DNA of 64,000 nt from JAGOUA01 sp964645655 (GTDB lineage Bacteria; Patescibacteriota; Patescibacteriia; 2-12-FULL-60-25): NCBI GenBank assembly GCA_964645655.1, contig CAZXZS010000001.1:620001-684000 (forward strand), read 5' to 3'. This document shows positions 1 through 8,218 of this stretch, one piece after another; the first letter of the stretch is position 1, and every line of letters begins with the position of its first letter. The position numbers and the translations under genes are program-made. The notes beneath the pieces were generated by a model that did not search any database, was not told where the DNA came from, and saw nothing but the letters and a program-made list of their open reading frames with translations.

Positions 1-1684
1 AAGATTCGGCGAACTGCACGGTCTTGGGGCGGTCGATCTTGACGAGCATCACGAATTGCGGGTTTTCGGCGGGCAGGTAGCCCACGAACGAGCCGATGGT
101 CGCATCCGCCAAGTAGCCCCCCTTCGGGTTCGGGATCTGGGCTGTCCCCGTCTTGCCGGCGACATAGTAGCCGGGCACGCCTGCGCGCTTGCCGTGCCCG
201 TTCTCGACCACATCCACCAGCATGGCCGAAATCAGGTGCGAGGTGCGGCTGGAGATGATGGGGCCGACGACTTGCGGCGCGACCGGCTCCTTGCGGCCAT
301 CCGGATGGAGGAACGACTCGACGAGGCGTGGACGGTACATGGTCCCACCGTTGCCGAGCGGCACATACGACATCGCCATCTGGAGCGGCGTGGCGGCCAT
401 CCCCTGCCCGAACGAGATGGTGGCGGCGAAGATCTCGCCCGCCCGCTTGAGCGCCGAGACGTCGCCCTTGACCTCCGTCGAAAGCGAGACGCCGGTCCGC
501 TCGCCGAAGCCGAACTTCTGGACGTAGGTCCGGAAGAGGTCTTTCCCAAGCAGGCGCTGCACATGGATCGTCCCCGTGTTCAATGACTTCTCGAGGACGT
601 CGGTCATGGTCTGGGTGCCATGCGCCTTCTTGTCGGAATTACGGATGGTGAACTGGTCGATCTTCTCCTCGCCCTTGTCGACGTAGGTGGAGCGTGGCGT
701 GATCTTGCCGCTGTCGAGACCCGCGGCGAGGGTGACGGGCTTGAAGATGGACCCGGGCTCGTACTGGTAGAAGATGTTGGGGTTATTGAAGATGCCGATG
801 TCTTTCACGGTACGGTACTTCGACGGATCGAAATCGGGCACGGCGCACATGGCGAGCAGCGAACCGTCGCGCGGATCGACGATCACCATCGAGGCGCTGG
901 AGGCCTCGAAGCGGGTGATCGCCTCCTGCAGCTTGGCGCAGGCCTCGTATTGGATGCGCCGGTCGAGCGTCACGACGACGTCACTGCCGTCGCGCGCCTT
1001 GGTGAGCTCGATGGAACCGGTGGTGAGGCGGCGGCCTTGCGGGTCGCGTTCGGCCTGGATGGACCCGGCCTGGCCACGCAAGACCTCATCGAAATACCCT
1101 TCCAGGCCGTACTTCCCGACGCGCTGGTTCTGGTCGTCCAGGGAGACGAACCCCAGGATCTGCCCGCCGATGCCCGGTTCCGGATAGAGGCGCGCGGCCC
1201 CCGCCTGCACGCCGATGCCGGGAAGCTTGGCGGCCCGCAGCTCCTCGACGCGCTCATAGGCGGCGTCGCGGTCGAGGACGAGATAGGTCGTCGTGGGCGC
1301 CAGAAGCTTCGGCAAGAAATCTTCCTTCGGCTTGCCCAGGATCTGTGCGACACGCTCGGCGACGGCCGCCCGGTCGGGCATCTCGCGTGGGACGGCATAC
1401 ACCTGCCAGGCGTCGCGGTCCTTGGCGATGGGATAGAGGCGGCCATCGGCGCGGTCGCGGACATAAATGGTGCCACGGCGCGGCGTGAGGGCCTTCTGGA
1501 GGGCGTGCTGGTCGGAGGCTAGCACTTGGTAGGACGCGTACTCGATGACCTGCAACTGGAAAAAGCGGGCGACGAGCAGCAGCCCCAACAGGCCGCAGCC
1601 GATCGCCAAAAGCCGCAGGCGCATGGGCGCGGCGCCTACGGTGGGACGGACGTGGGCCCCACGCGCCGAGAAGGGACGGGACAC
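1..1684 (-). CDS. Penicillin-binding protein 2 / FtsI-type transpeptidase (3' end beyond window)
   Basis: Class B penicillin-binding protein that would cross-link peptidoglycan at the outer face of the membrane. About 561 residues are visible and the gene runs off the left edge. A short basic cytoplasmic tail is followed by one membrane segment near residues 24-42, a pedestal/dimerisation region, and a transpeptidase domain with all three catalytic motifs: S-I-F-K with Ser near residue 312, S-L-N near 367 and K-T-G near 511. I start it at a GTG (1684) rather than the in-frame ATG at 1624, because this gives the usual basic N-tail and places the start 7 nt after a TATACT -10 box. The small membrane gene upstream has its own terminator, so this gene is transcribed separately. 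Whether it is the divisome (FtsI) or elongasome form cannot be told from this part. Confidence 0.93.
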   Translation of the reverse strand, partial: MSRPFSARGAHVRPTVGAAPMRLRLLAIGCGLLGLLLVARFFQLQVIEYASYQVLASDQHALQKALTPRRGTIYVRDRADGRLYPIAKDRDAWQVYAVPREMPDRAAVAERVAQILGKPKEDFLPKLLAPTTTYLVLDRDAAYERVEELRAAKLPGIGVQAGAARLYPEPGIGGQILGFVSLDDQNQRVGKYGLEGYFDEVLRGQAGSIQAERDPQGRRLTTGSIELTKARDGSDVVVTLDRRIQYEACAKLQEAITRFEASSASMVIVDPRDGSLLAMCAVPDFDPSKYRTVKDIGIFNNPNIFYQYEPGSIFKPVTLAAGLDSGKITPRSTYVDKGEEKIDQFTIRNSDKKAHGTQTMTDVLEKSLNTGTIHVQRLLGKDLFRTYVQKFGFGERTGVSLSTEVKGDVSALKRAGEIFAATISFGQGMAATPLQMAMSYVPLGNGGTMYRPRLVESFLHPDGRKEPVAPQVVGPIISSRTSHLISAMLVDVVENGHGKRAGVPGYYVAGKTGTAQIPNPKGGYLADATIGSFVGYLPAENPQFVMLVKIDRPKTVQFAES

Positions 1685-1691
1685 GCCGTCC

Positions 1692-1720
1692 AGTATACCG
1701 CGAGATCCGTGGCCCGGAAA
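1692..1720 (-). promoter_or_regulatory. Promoter of the PBP gene, leaderless type
   Basis: On the minus strand the -10 box TATACT (1692-1697) lies 17 nt after a weak TTTCCG. It ends 7 nt before the GTG at 1684, so the transcript should begin at or very near the start codon. Confidence 0.55.
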
Positions 1721-1730
1721 AGCGCGCAAG

Positions 1731-1757
1731 AAAAAAGGCGCCCAGGACAGGCGCCGC
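1731..1757 (-). terminator. Intrinsic terminator after the small membrane gene
   Basis: Minus-strand GGCGCC stem (1750-1755 with 1737-1742), 7-nt loop, then six T. It lies immediately after the stop at 1759. Confidence 0.8.
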
Positions 1758-1758
1758 G

Positions 1759-2079
1759 CTACCGCTCGGTGGCGAGCCGGTAGAAGAAGTTGATGGCGAC
1801 GACGACGCTCGCGACCGACAGGACGCCGAGGATCGTGTAGAAGATGAAGAGGCGCCGCTGCCGCTTGCGCCGCTGCCGATCGGCGAGCGCGCGGATGGAC
1901 GCGTCATCGAGCGGCCGAACCCCGACGTCGTCCGGATGGGGCGGCAGCTCGTTGGCGGCGCGGACGAACCCGCCCAGCGTTCGGTTCTGGGCGATCCTCG
2001 CGACCGTCTGCCGGATGATCCGTCGGACGCGCCCCTCTTCACCGGGCGGGGGCGCCCCGGCCTCGTTCTCATCACGCAT
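1759..2079 (-). CDS. Small single-pass membrane protein, unknown function
   Basis: 106 residues. The first 75 or so are soluble and charged (acidic/proline-rich, then basic), followed by a cluster of basic residues (RQRRKRQRR) and one hydrophobic segment near residues 80-100, so it should sit in the membrane with most of the protein in the cytoplasm. I do not recognise the family. Its position just upstream of a PBP gene invites comparison with FtsL/FtsB-type helpers, but those have the membrane segment near the N-terminus followed by a coiled coil, which is not the order here. A start at the ATG is supported by GGAGG a few bases upstream and by a promoter at 2099-2128. Confidence 0.75.
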   Translation of the reverse strand: MRDENEAGAPPPGEEGRVRRIIRQTVARIAQNRTLGGFVRAANELPPHPDDVGVRPLDDASIRALADRQRRKRQRRLFIFYTILGVLSVASVVVAINFFYRLATER

Positions 2080-2098
2080 GTTGCCTCCGAATATGGGT

Positions 2099-2128
2099 AG
2101 GATAAGGCTTTTTTTCGCTTGCTGTCAA
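2099..2128 (-). promoter_or_regulatory. Promoter for the 1759-2079 gene
   Basis: Minus strand TTGACA (2123-2128), 18-nt spacer, TATCCT (2099-2104). A Shine-Dalgarno GGAGG follows before the ATG at 2079. Confidence 0.7.
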
Positions 2129-2179
2129 GAGACGGCCGCTCCCGCCTCGGCACCACGGAAAATAGGATCCCCACCGTCT

Positions 2180-3016
2180 CTAACGCTCCGTCCGTACGCC
2201 GGCGATGACCGCGGCGAGCAGGAAGACCTGTGCCAGCAAGAAGCACCAGAGCAGCAGGTACACGACCGCCGAACCGGCGCCGAAGAGCGAGAACAGCGCT
2301 CTCGTCTGCGCGAACGAGCCGACCGCCGCCTTCGCGAAGAACAGGCTCACGAACACCACCGCCGAGCTGATGCCCAACCGCCGGAACGACGGGCGCTCAC
2401 GGGAAAGGGTCGCGTATAGGACGGTGAAGACGCCTGTCGAACCGAGCAACGCGAACCCCGAAAACAGGAAGGGCCAAACGGGCGGGATCCCCTCCCCAAA
2501 GACGAGGCGCTTGAGGATCGGGCCGAACAATAGGCCGCTCGCGAGCAGGAAGAGCCCGCCGACGACAAACACCGTGAGCGCCCCCAGGGCGAAGAACGAG
2601 CGGAAGAAGCTGCCCAGCAAATAGCTCGCGGCCTCGCTCCGTTCCTCGTGGCGATGCCAGACGATGGTGAGCGAGTGCTGCATGTGGCGGAACAGGGCGG
2701 CCGAACCGATGGCGGTCAGCACGGCGTTCGCGAGGATCGTCGCAAGATCACCCTGGAACAGTCCCGGCTGCAGCAACAGGGCGCGGATCGCCTCGGCCGT
2801 CCCCGCCCCCAGCGTGCGGACGAGGACCGTGTAGATCTCCCCACGCACCACGCCCACCCCAAACAACCGGTCGAGCAGCGACAGGAGCAGCACGAACAGC
2901 GGCGCGATCGAGAAGAGGGCGAAAAAGGCCATGGCCGCCCCGCGTTCCCAGCAGAGGGCGCCACGCCAGCGAAAGAGCACGGTCCGCCAAAAGGACAGCT
3001 TCTGCATCGACTCCAT
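2180..3016 (-). CDS. YihY/BrkB-family integral membrane protein (copy 1)
   Basis: 278 residues with about six hydrophobic segments and the family layout: an N-terminal amphipathic stretch (FWRTVLFRW), then a first helix with a conserved alanine/proline pattern (ALFSIAPLF) and a C-terminal region with LYATLSRERPSFRR followed by two more helices. YihY proteins were once called ribonuclease BN by mistake; their real role is not settled. I start at the ATG at 3016 (3007 is an alternative) because a TATACT box at 3027-3032 lies 10 nt upstream. A longer frame to 3133 would run through that promoter. A second family member is at 16962-17801, unusually two copies within 15 kb. Confidence 0.85.
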   Translation of the reverse strand: MESMQKLSFWRTVLFRWRGALCWERGAAMAFFALFSIAPLFVLLLSLLDRLFGVGVVRGEIYTVLVRTLGAGTAEAIRALLLQPGLFQGDLATILANAVLTAIGSAALFRHMQHSLTIVWHRHEERSEAASYLLGSFFRSFFALGALTVFVVGGLFLLASGLLFGPILKRLVFGEGIPPVWPFLFSGFALLGSTGVFTVLYATLSRERPSFRRLGISSAVVFVSLFFAKAAVGSFAQTRALFSLFGAGSAVVYLLLWCFLLAQVFLLAAVIAGVRTER

Positions 3017-3026
3017 AATCCCGCCA

Positions 3027-3073
3027 AGTATAGCACAGGTCGGTGCGGGCGCCGCCGGCGCGCATGCTATACT
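3027..3073. promoter_or_regulatory. Divergent promoter pair between YihY and FAD oxidoreductase genes
   Basis: Minus strand: TATACT at 3027-3032 serving the gene starting at 3016. Plus strand: TATACT at 3068-3073, 22 nt before the ATG at 3096. The two -10 boxes are about 40 bp apart, so the promoters overlap. Confidence 0.55.
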
Positions 3074-3095
3074 GCCCAGGAACGCCCTTTCCGCT

Positions 3096-4421
3096 ATGAA
3101 CCATTCGCCCTGGCTCCACCAGCTCGAGCGCACCCGCGCCCTCTACCGCCTCGACCAGCACCGGCAGGAGGACCTGGTGATCGTGGGCGGCGGCATCGCC
3201 GGCCTCATGACGGCCGCCTTCACGCTGCTCCACACCACGCGCTCGGTGCTGCTCATCGAAGCGACGCGCCTGGCCCACGGCGCCACGGGCCACAATGCCG
3301 GACAGATCGTCTCCTATTTCGAGCGGCAGCTTCCCGACCTCGTGAGGCAGTTCGGCACGCGGAAAGCGGCCGACGCGATCCGCGCCGTCGAATCGGCGTG
3401 GGAGCTGCTGGATGGGTTGAGGCATTCCCTCGGCCTGCAGACCCCCATCTTTCGTTTCCCGGGCTATGTCGGTTTCCACGACCAGGCCGCGCTTGACATG
3501 TTCCTCGCGACGGCACGCCTGCGCGAGCGGCTCGGCCTCAGCCCGCAACCGCTCTATCTCGCGGAAGAGGCGCTCCCGCACCTGCGCCTCCCAACGCAGG
3601 CGCGGGCGCTCTTTACGCCCCTCCCCAAAAGAGATCTGCTCACCCTCCTCGAGACCCCGGACACGAGCTTCATCGGGGTGCAATCGTCCAAGAAAGGCGT
3701 AACGAATAGCGCCGCCCTCACGGAAGAGGTGGCCGCCGCCCTACTGAGCCGCTACCCGGAACGTTTCATGATCCTTGAAGAGACGCCCGTGCACACGATC
3801 GCCTTTGGCGCCTCGGGGGCCGCGATCGAGACGAAGCTCTCGTTCCGCATCCAAGCGAACGACGTCGTCTTGTGCACGAACGGGTTCGAGTCGTTCCACC
3901 TGGTCGGACGCGATGGCGCCAAGATCGACCGCCGCTTCCACGATTCCGTGCGCGGCATCATCGGGTACATGGCAGGGTATGCGGTGCCCACCGCCCCACC
4001 GACCGCCATCAGCTATCTCGATCCCGCCTATCACGAGGAATCCGCCTATACCTATTTCACCCGACGGCCGTTTTCCGGTGGCAGCCTGGTGTGTTGGGGC
4101 GGGCCGGAAAAGCCGCTTCCGGAGATCGAGACCTACTACCGCACCATTCCCGTCCCGCCGGAACCGCTCCGGGAACTCAAGGCGGCGATCCGCATGCTCA
4201 AGCCCAGTGACCAGAAGAAGCCGTTCCTGTTCCGCTGGCATGGGCTGATGGGATATACGAAAAGCGGGGTGCGGCTGATCGGGGCGGATAAAAAGGAGCC
4301 GAGGCTACACTATAACCTCGGCTGCAATGGCGTGGGGATCCTGCCGTCCATTTATGGCGGGTACCGGTTGGCGCAGCGGTTTAAGGGGGAGAGGCTGGAG
4401 GCGTCGATTTTTGATCCGTGA
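3096..4421 (+). CDS. FAD-dependent amine/glycine-oxidase-like oxidoreductase (DAO family)
   Basis: 441 residues. After a 30-residue N-terminal extension comes a Rossmann FAD-binding motif (VIVGGGIAGLMTA) and the second dinucleotide-binding element ending in IEATRLAHGATGHNAGQ, which is characteristic of the DAO (D-amino-acid oxidase/glycine oxidase) superfamily. The C-terminal part carries the expected late motif around GCNGVGILPSIYGG that closes the FAD site. The substrate cannot be predicted from sequence. An upstream in-frame extension to 2931 is rejected because it would read back through the promoter. The gene is monocistronic and divergent from the YihY gene. Confidence 0.88.
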   Translation: MNHSPWLHQLERTRALYRLDQHRQEDLVIVGGGIAGLMTAAFTLLHTTRSVLLIEATRLAHGATGHNAGQIVSYFERQLPDLVRQFGTRKAADAIRAVESAWELLDGLRHSLGLQTPIFRFPGYVGFHDQAALDMFLATARLRERLGLSPQPLYLAEEALPHLRLPTQARALFTPLPKRDLLTLLETPDTSFIGVQSSKKGVTNSAALTEEVAAALLSRYPERFMILEETPVHTIAFGASGAAIETKLSFRIQANDVVLCTNGFESFHLVGRDGAKIDRRFHDSVRGIIGYMAGYAVPTAPPTAISYLDPAYHEESAYTYFTRRPFSGGSLVCWGGPEKPLPEIETYYRTIPVPPEPLRELKAAIRMLKPSDQKKPFLFRWHGLMGYTKSGVRLIGADKKEPRLHYNLGCNGVGILPSIYGGYRLAQRFKGERLEASIFDP

Positions 4422-4444
4422 CCCCCCCTCTTCAAACGCATCCA

Positions 4445-4903
4445 TTATCGTTTTACGGAGAAAAAGACTCCTTTCACGATCTTCATCCCCGCTCGCAGAC
4501 GGATGGGGTTGCTTGAGATATTTTTCATTGCCAACTTCAAATGGAGGTCCGAGTTTGGCTCAATGAAAAGATCTGAATTGAGGGCATTCAGCCCCGCCTG
4601 CGCGCAAGAGCCACGGACCGTCAGCAGGGCGGCCACGTCGGAACCTAGCGTCAAACGCTCTCGCAGATATCCAACGATAAAGGCGCCGGGAGCAAGCACA
4701 TATCCTTCTGACGGAAGATCGAACTCAGTGAATGCAGGCTCCAACCGCTCGAGGTCTATCACCTGTTCGGAGGCATAGGCGCGAAGTCGGTCACCCAAAT
4801 GAAACGTATAACTCGCCTCCTTGAAATGAATCGGGTCAAATGGATGAATGCCAACGGAACCGCAATCTAAGGAGGCTTGGACGGCCGATCGAGAGAGAAG
4901 CAT
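4445..4903 (-). CDS. dCTP deaminase/dUTPase-like protein, catalytic residues apparently lost
   Basis: 152 residues with the trimeric dUTPase fold signature seen in dCTP deaminase (Dcd): an SFxF-like YTFHLGD segment, LAPGAFIVG, and a motif region VRGSCAQAGL. Compared with E. coli Dcd (GRSSLARLGL, then VLEF), the arginine at the Arg115 position reads Gln and the glutamate at the Glu138 position reads Ala, so ordinary deaminase activity is doubtful. The base composition is visibly lower in GC than neighbouring genes, which suggests transfer. Start chosen at 4903 (Met 14 of the longest frame) because homologues begin near this point and a TATCGT box lies about 10 nt upstream. Confidence 0.7.
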   Translation of the reverse strand: MLLSRSAVQASLDCGSVGIHPFDPIHFKEASYTFHLGDRLRAYASEQVIDLERLEPAFTEFDLPSEGYVLAPGAFIVGYLRERLTLGSDVAALLTVRGSCAQAGLNALNSDLFIEPNSDLHLKLAMKNISSNPIRLRAGMKIVKGVFFSVKR

Positions 4904-4946
4904 AAGGTTAAAAACGATACTCGTTCGAGGAAAAACCAGCAAGCGC

Positions 4947-5723
4947 TCACCTCATAAACACCCACCACCCCACCGCCAGCCCAAACACGATCCGGTACAC
5001 CCCGAACCACATAAAATCATGATTCCGCACATATGAAAGCAGCCAACGGATCACCACGAACGACACGGCTGCGGAAACCGCGAACCCCACCGCCAACAGG
5101 TCAAACCGGTCCGCCGTGAGGAGCGCCCGCTGCTTCCAGAGGTCATAGGCCGCCGCCATCCCGATCGTCGGGACCGCGAGCAGGAACGAGTACGTCACGA
5201 CGAGCGGCCGCGACAATCCCAAAGACAGCCCTCCCAAGACGCTCGCCGCCGAACGGGAAACGCCGGGGACGACCGCGAGGGACTGCGCCAGGCCGACGAG
5301 CGCCGCCTGCCCGTATGAAATATCTTCGAGAGAAACGAGCTTGGTTGAGACAAGCTCTTTTTTCTTCAGCCAACGTTCGAGCAGGATGATGAGCGCGCCG
5401 CCGACGACGAGCGCCACGACCACCACTTCCGGACGCAACAGAAATTGTTTCACGAGACGGTACAGCGCGAACCCGATCACGGCCGTCGGCACGAACCCGG
5501 CCATGACCCGCTTCCAGACGGCCGGCTTCAGCCATTCGCGCCAGGTGAACGCGAACACCGCCGCCATCGCCCCGGCCTGGATGGCGATCGCGAACGTCTG
5601 CGAAAACGCGTCGGTCAGCCCCAAGCCTTCCGTCGCCAAGAGGAGGTGCCCGGTCGAGGAGACGGGCAGGAATTCGGTCAGGCCCTCAATAGCCCCTAAG
5701 AGGACCGCGTGCCAAAGCAACAT
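4947..5723 (-). CDS. uppP: Undecaprenyl-diphosphatase UppP (BacA)
   Basis: Integral membrane phosphatase that recycles undecaprenyl pyrophosphate to the monophosphate carrier used for peptidoglycan and other envelope polymers; extra copies give bacitracin resistance. 258 residues, about eight hydrophobic segments. The two active-site signatures are intact: EGLTEFLPVSSTGHLL near the N-terminus and PGVSRSAAS in the middle. I start at the ATG at 5723, which puts EGLTE at the usual position; the longer frame to 5783 overlaps the preceding gene. It lies in the same direction as, and 43 nt before, the dCTP-deaminase-like gene. Confidence 0.95.
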   Translation of the reverse strand: MLLWHAVLLGAIEGLTEFLPVSSTGHLLLATEGLGLTDAFSQTFAIAIQAGAMAAVFAFTWREWLKPAVWKRVMAGFVPTAVIGFALYRLVKQFLLRPEVVVVALVVGGALIILLERWLKKKELVSTKLVSLEDISYGQAALVGLAQSLAVVPGVSRSAASVLGGLSLGLSRPLVVTYSFLLAVPTIGMAAAYDLWKQRALLTADRFDLLAVGFAVSAAVSFVVIRWLLSYVRNHDFMWFGVYRIVFGLAVGWWVFMR

Positions 5724-5740
5724 AACAGGCGCATCTAGAC

Positions 5741-7003
5741 TTAAAACGGCCAGACCCGCCCAGGCATGGCAAGGTCGCGCCAACGCGAATACGGGAGCGT
5801 GATCTCGGGGATCCCGACGGCGTAGGGCGTCACCTCATATTGCTGGAAGACGACGCGCAGGCCGGTCGGGACAAGATAGAAGGTGGTCGAGGTGGACAGG
5901 CCCGACTCGTTCGCCTCCCAACGAGCCTTCGCGCGGGCGGGAGCGCTCGCAACGAACGCCCGCAGGCGAGTGGCGCTGTCGTCGAACAGCTCGTCGCGAT
6001 AGTCGCGCAGGAGGTCGGAGGCGAGGCGCTGGCCGAAGAGATGGCGCGCATCGGCGCGGATCACGTCATCGATCTCGAGACGTTGCCCGGTCGCCAGGTC
6101 GAACACGAACCCCTCGCGGAGCACCGAGCCATGCGCGCCGCCGGAATAGGTGGAGCGGTCGGCCGTGAACGAGAGGTACCCGTCGCGGTTGGAGGAAACG
6201 GCCACGGACGTGAGCTCGCTCCGGCGGAATACGCCACCCGCCTCCACGGTCGGGCCAAACTCCGCCACCTCCTGCTCGAGCTCGTCGCGGCAGGCGCGAA
6301 AATAGTCCTCTTTCACCTGCTCGGCGGTCTGGGGACCGCCACGGCGGTACTCTTCCCAGGCGAACATGACAGGCACGAGGAAGCTGCGGCGGATCTCCGC
6401 ATTAATGCGTTCAGCTGCGGCCCGGGAAACCGGCCCGCCGGCGCGCACCACTGGATACGTGGTGGAAAAATCGCACGACATGCTGCGCGCGTCGTCGGCC
6501 CAGCGCCCTTCGGCCTCCTCAAACGAAAGCATCGCCGAGGACGTCGCGGCTTCGGCGAGCCGGAGCGGATAGGTGCGGGTACCATAACGCATGGTCCCCG
6601 TGGCCATCGCGCCCATCCAGGTCGCCGTGGCGGTCGCAATGATCTCCCCCGTGGGACGGTATGCGGTCAGGATGAGCTGGTCGGTGGAGGTGACGACCTC
6701 GCCACTGGCGCCATAGGCCTCGTTCGCCGTATAGGCAAACCCCGAGGCGCGGCCATCGACGGTGACCTGCCACTCGACGGCATCAGCCCCCTGGCCTGCC
6801 GCGAACCCCACGAGATAGGGACGGGTACGGTCGCCCGCAAACACGGGCCCGGGAGCCGTCGAGGAGGCGGACGGCGTGACGGGTCCGGGCGAGAATGGCA
6901 AAAGTCCGGCGAGCGATCCCGTCCAACCCCGAAAAAGGCCGAGCGACCAGGCGAACCCGGCCACGGCCACGATCCCGACCACGAACGCGAGAGAACGTTT
7001 CAT
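5741..7003 (-). CDS. Exported DUF3298/RsiV-like protein
   Basis: 420 residues. An N-terminal signal-anchor (residues 5-30) is followed by a Pro/Ser-rich linker and a beta-rich N-terminal domain. The C-terminal half matches the PdaC/RsiV-type DUF3298 fold: YSGGAHG, then FDLATGQRLEIDDVI, and a terminal FQQYEVTPYAVGIPEITLPY. In Bacillus this fold occurs in the anti-sigma factor RsiV, which binds lysozyme, and beside peptidoglycan deacetylases; no such partner lies next to this gene, so only an envelope location is inferred. A TAGCCT box ends 6 nt before the ATG, so the mRNA should be leaderless. Confidence 0.8.
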   Translation of the reverse strand: MKRSLAFVVGIVAVAGFAWSLGLFRGWTGSLAGLLPFSPGPVTPSASSTAPGPVFAGDRTRPYLVGFAAGQGADAVEWQVTVDGRASGFAYTANEAYGASGEVVTSTDQLILTAYRPTGEIIATATATWMGAMATGTMRYGTRTYPLRLAEAATSSAMLSFEEAEGRWADDARSMSCDFSTTYPVVRAGGPVSRAAAERINAEIRRSFLVPVMFAWEEYRRGGPQTAEQVKEDYFRACRDELEQEVAEFGPTVEAGGVFRRSELTSVAVSSNRDGYLSFTADRSTYSGGAHGSVLREGFVFDLATGQRLEIDDVIRADARHLFGQRLASDLLRDYRDELFDDSATRLRAFVASAPARAKARWEANESGLSTSTTFYLVPTGLRVVFQQYEVTPYAVGIPEITLPYSRWRDLAMPGRVWPF

Positions 7004-7052
7004 ACCGCCAGGCTACCAGATTCCCCTTCAGCCGGAAACTGACCCAAGAACC

Positions 7053-7529
7053 CTAGAAATGGCAGGCGGCACCCCCATGCTTCTCCACATAGCGTTGGTG
7101 ATATTCCTCGGCACGATAGAACGGGCCCGCCGGGACGATCTCGGTGACGATGGGGCTGAGGTAATTGGCTTGGGCCGCGGCCTTCGAGGCTTCCGCGGCT
7201 TCACGCTGGGCCTCGTCGAGCACGAAAATGGCCGATCGGTACTGACTCCCGACGTCGGGGCCTTGGCGGTTATAGGTCGTCGGGTTGTGGAGGGACCAGA
7301 ACCGGTCGACCAGCTCGCGGAAGGTCACGCGCTCGGGATCGAAGGTGACGCGGACGGCCTCGGCATGGCCGGTGGTATCGGTACAGACGGCTTCGTACGA
7401 GGGATTCGGCACGGTCCCGCCGGTATAGCCGACCTCGGCGTCGACGACGCCGGGGATGTCACGGAAGGCCTGCTCGACGCCCCAGAAGCAACCGGCGGCG
7501 AAGAGGGCTTGGCGGATGGATTGGGTCAT
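7053..7529 (-). CDS. msrA: Peptide-methionine (S)-S-oxide reductase MsrA
   Basis: 158 residues. Reduces methionine-S-sulfoxide in oxidised proteins. The active-site motif GCFWG is near the N-terminus (catalytic Cys near residue 14), followed by the family motifs GYTGG, TGHAEAV, GSQYRS and a penultimate-type C-terminal cysteine (ACHF) that could act as the resolving residue. I choose ATG 7529 (not 7550) because the promoter TTGCGG-N16-TATGTT (7566-7539) would otherwise lie within the coding sequence; the predicted start of transcription is within a few bases of this ATG. It sits near the AlkD and Bcp genes, which fits a stress-repair neighbourhood. Confidence 0.95.
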   Translation of the reverse strand: MTQSIRQALFAAGCFWGVEQAFRDIPGVVDAEVGYTGGTVPNPSYEAVCTDTTGHAEAVRVTFDPERVTFRELVDRFWSLHNPTTYNRQGPDVGSQYRSAIFVLDEAQREAAEASKAAAQANYLSPIVTEIVPAGPFYRAEEYHQRYVEKHGGAACHF

Positions 7530-7538
7530 ATTACAGAG

Positions 7539-7566
7539 AACATACATCAATACTGGTACCCCGCAA
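7539..7566 (-). promoter_or_regulatory. msrA promoter with a 15-bp element shared with another promoter
   Basis: Minus strand TTGCGG (7561-7566), 16-nt spacer, TATGTT (7539-7544). The 15 bp at 7549-7563 (CGGGGTACCAGTATT on the minus strand) recur exactly at 46892-46906 inside another promoter spacer. Confidence 0.5.
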
Positions 7567-7626
7567 AGACTCAGGCCCTTCCCCGCTTCATACCGAAGCG
7601 GCCACGCCGCCTACTACCCGGCAAAC

Positions 7627-7646
7627 AAAAAGGCCTCGCTTGAGGC
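7627..7646 (-). terminator. Terminator after the 7707-8165 gene
   Basis: Minus strand GCCTC-AAGC-GAGGC followed by a run of T; it lies about 60 nt after the stop codon. Confidence 0.75.
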
Positions 7647-7706
7647 ATGCTCATCCGCGTTTCGGATGGTATGCCGAGCAAGGGCTTGGGATCGAGCGTC
7701 CGGGCA

Positions 7707-8165
7707 CTACTCGCGGGCGACGAGAAAGCGATAGAACTCGTTCCAGAGGAGAGTGGCCCGGCCCAATTCGAGGCCCCGGCCACCCGCTTCATCGGAGCGG
7801 TACGCATTGCGCCGATCGCCATCCACGCGCGCCTCGGAACCGAGGGCGGCGATGGGGAACTCCCGCCCTTCGTCAGGGTACTTCTCGGTGAAGCCGAGGA
7901 ACTCCTCGTAGAGCGCCGGGCGAACACCGGAACAGCCCATCTCGGCGAGCACCTCCTCATCCGACGCGTCGCGCTCCAGGCAAAAGTACTCGAACGCGAC
8001 CTCGCGGCTCTCCCGGGAAACGGCTTTGCAGCGCTCGATCGGGTCGAAGCGCCTGCCCTCGAAATCCGGATCAACGCCGTCCGGGAAACGGCGCTCCAGC
8101 TCCTCGAATGGAGGCTGGACGTACACGATCGGGGCCGAGAACCCAGAAGCCTCTTGTTTCGCCAT
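7707..8165 (-). CDS. Conserved-looking soluble protein, unknown function
   Basis: 152 residues, acidic, no signal peptide or membrane segment. I do not recognise the family. It contains WNEFYRFL near the C-terminus and a Cys-containing central part (FEYFCLERDASDEEVLAEMGC). The gene is framed on the minus strand by its own promoter (8187-8215) and terminator (7627-7646), and its ATG is preceded by a GAGG Shine-Dalgarno. Those signals make it more credible than the longer overlapping frames on either strand. Confidence 0.7.
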   Translation of the reverse strand: MAKQEASGFSAPIVYVQPPFEELERRFPDGVDPDFEGRRFDPIERCKAVSRESREVAFEYFCLERDASDEEVLAEMGCSGVRPALYEEFLGFTEKYPDEGREFPIAALGSEARVDGDRRNAYRSDEAGGRGLELGRATLLWNEFYRFLVARE

Positions 8166-8186
8166 GACGCACCTCTTTCCTTGGAC

Positions 8187-8215
8187 GATGTATCACAAAG
8201 CAGCCCTTCGGTCAA
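8187..8215 (-). promoter_or_regulatory. Promoter for the 7707-8165 gene
   Basis: Minus strand TTGACC (8210-8215), 17-nt spacer, TACATC (8187-8192). Confidence 0.6.
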
Positions 8216-8218
8216 GGC

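Noticed and set aside
56..1522. Long open frames on the plus strand across the PBP gene
   Set aside because: They are antisense shadows of the GC-rich PBP coding sequence; the minus frame has catalytic motifs SxxK, SxN and KTG.
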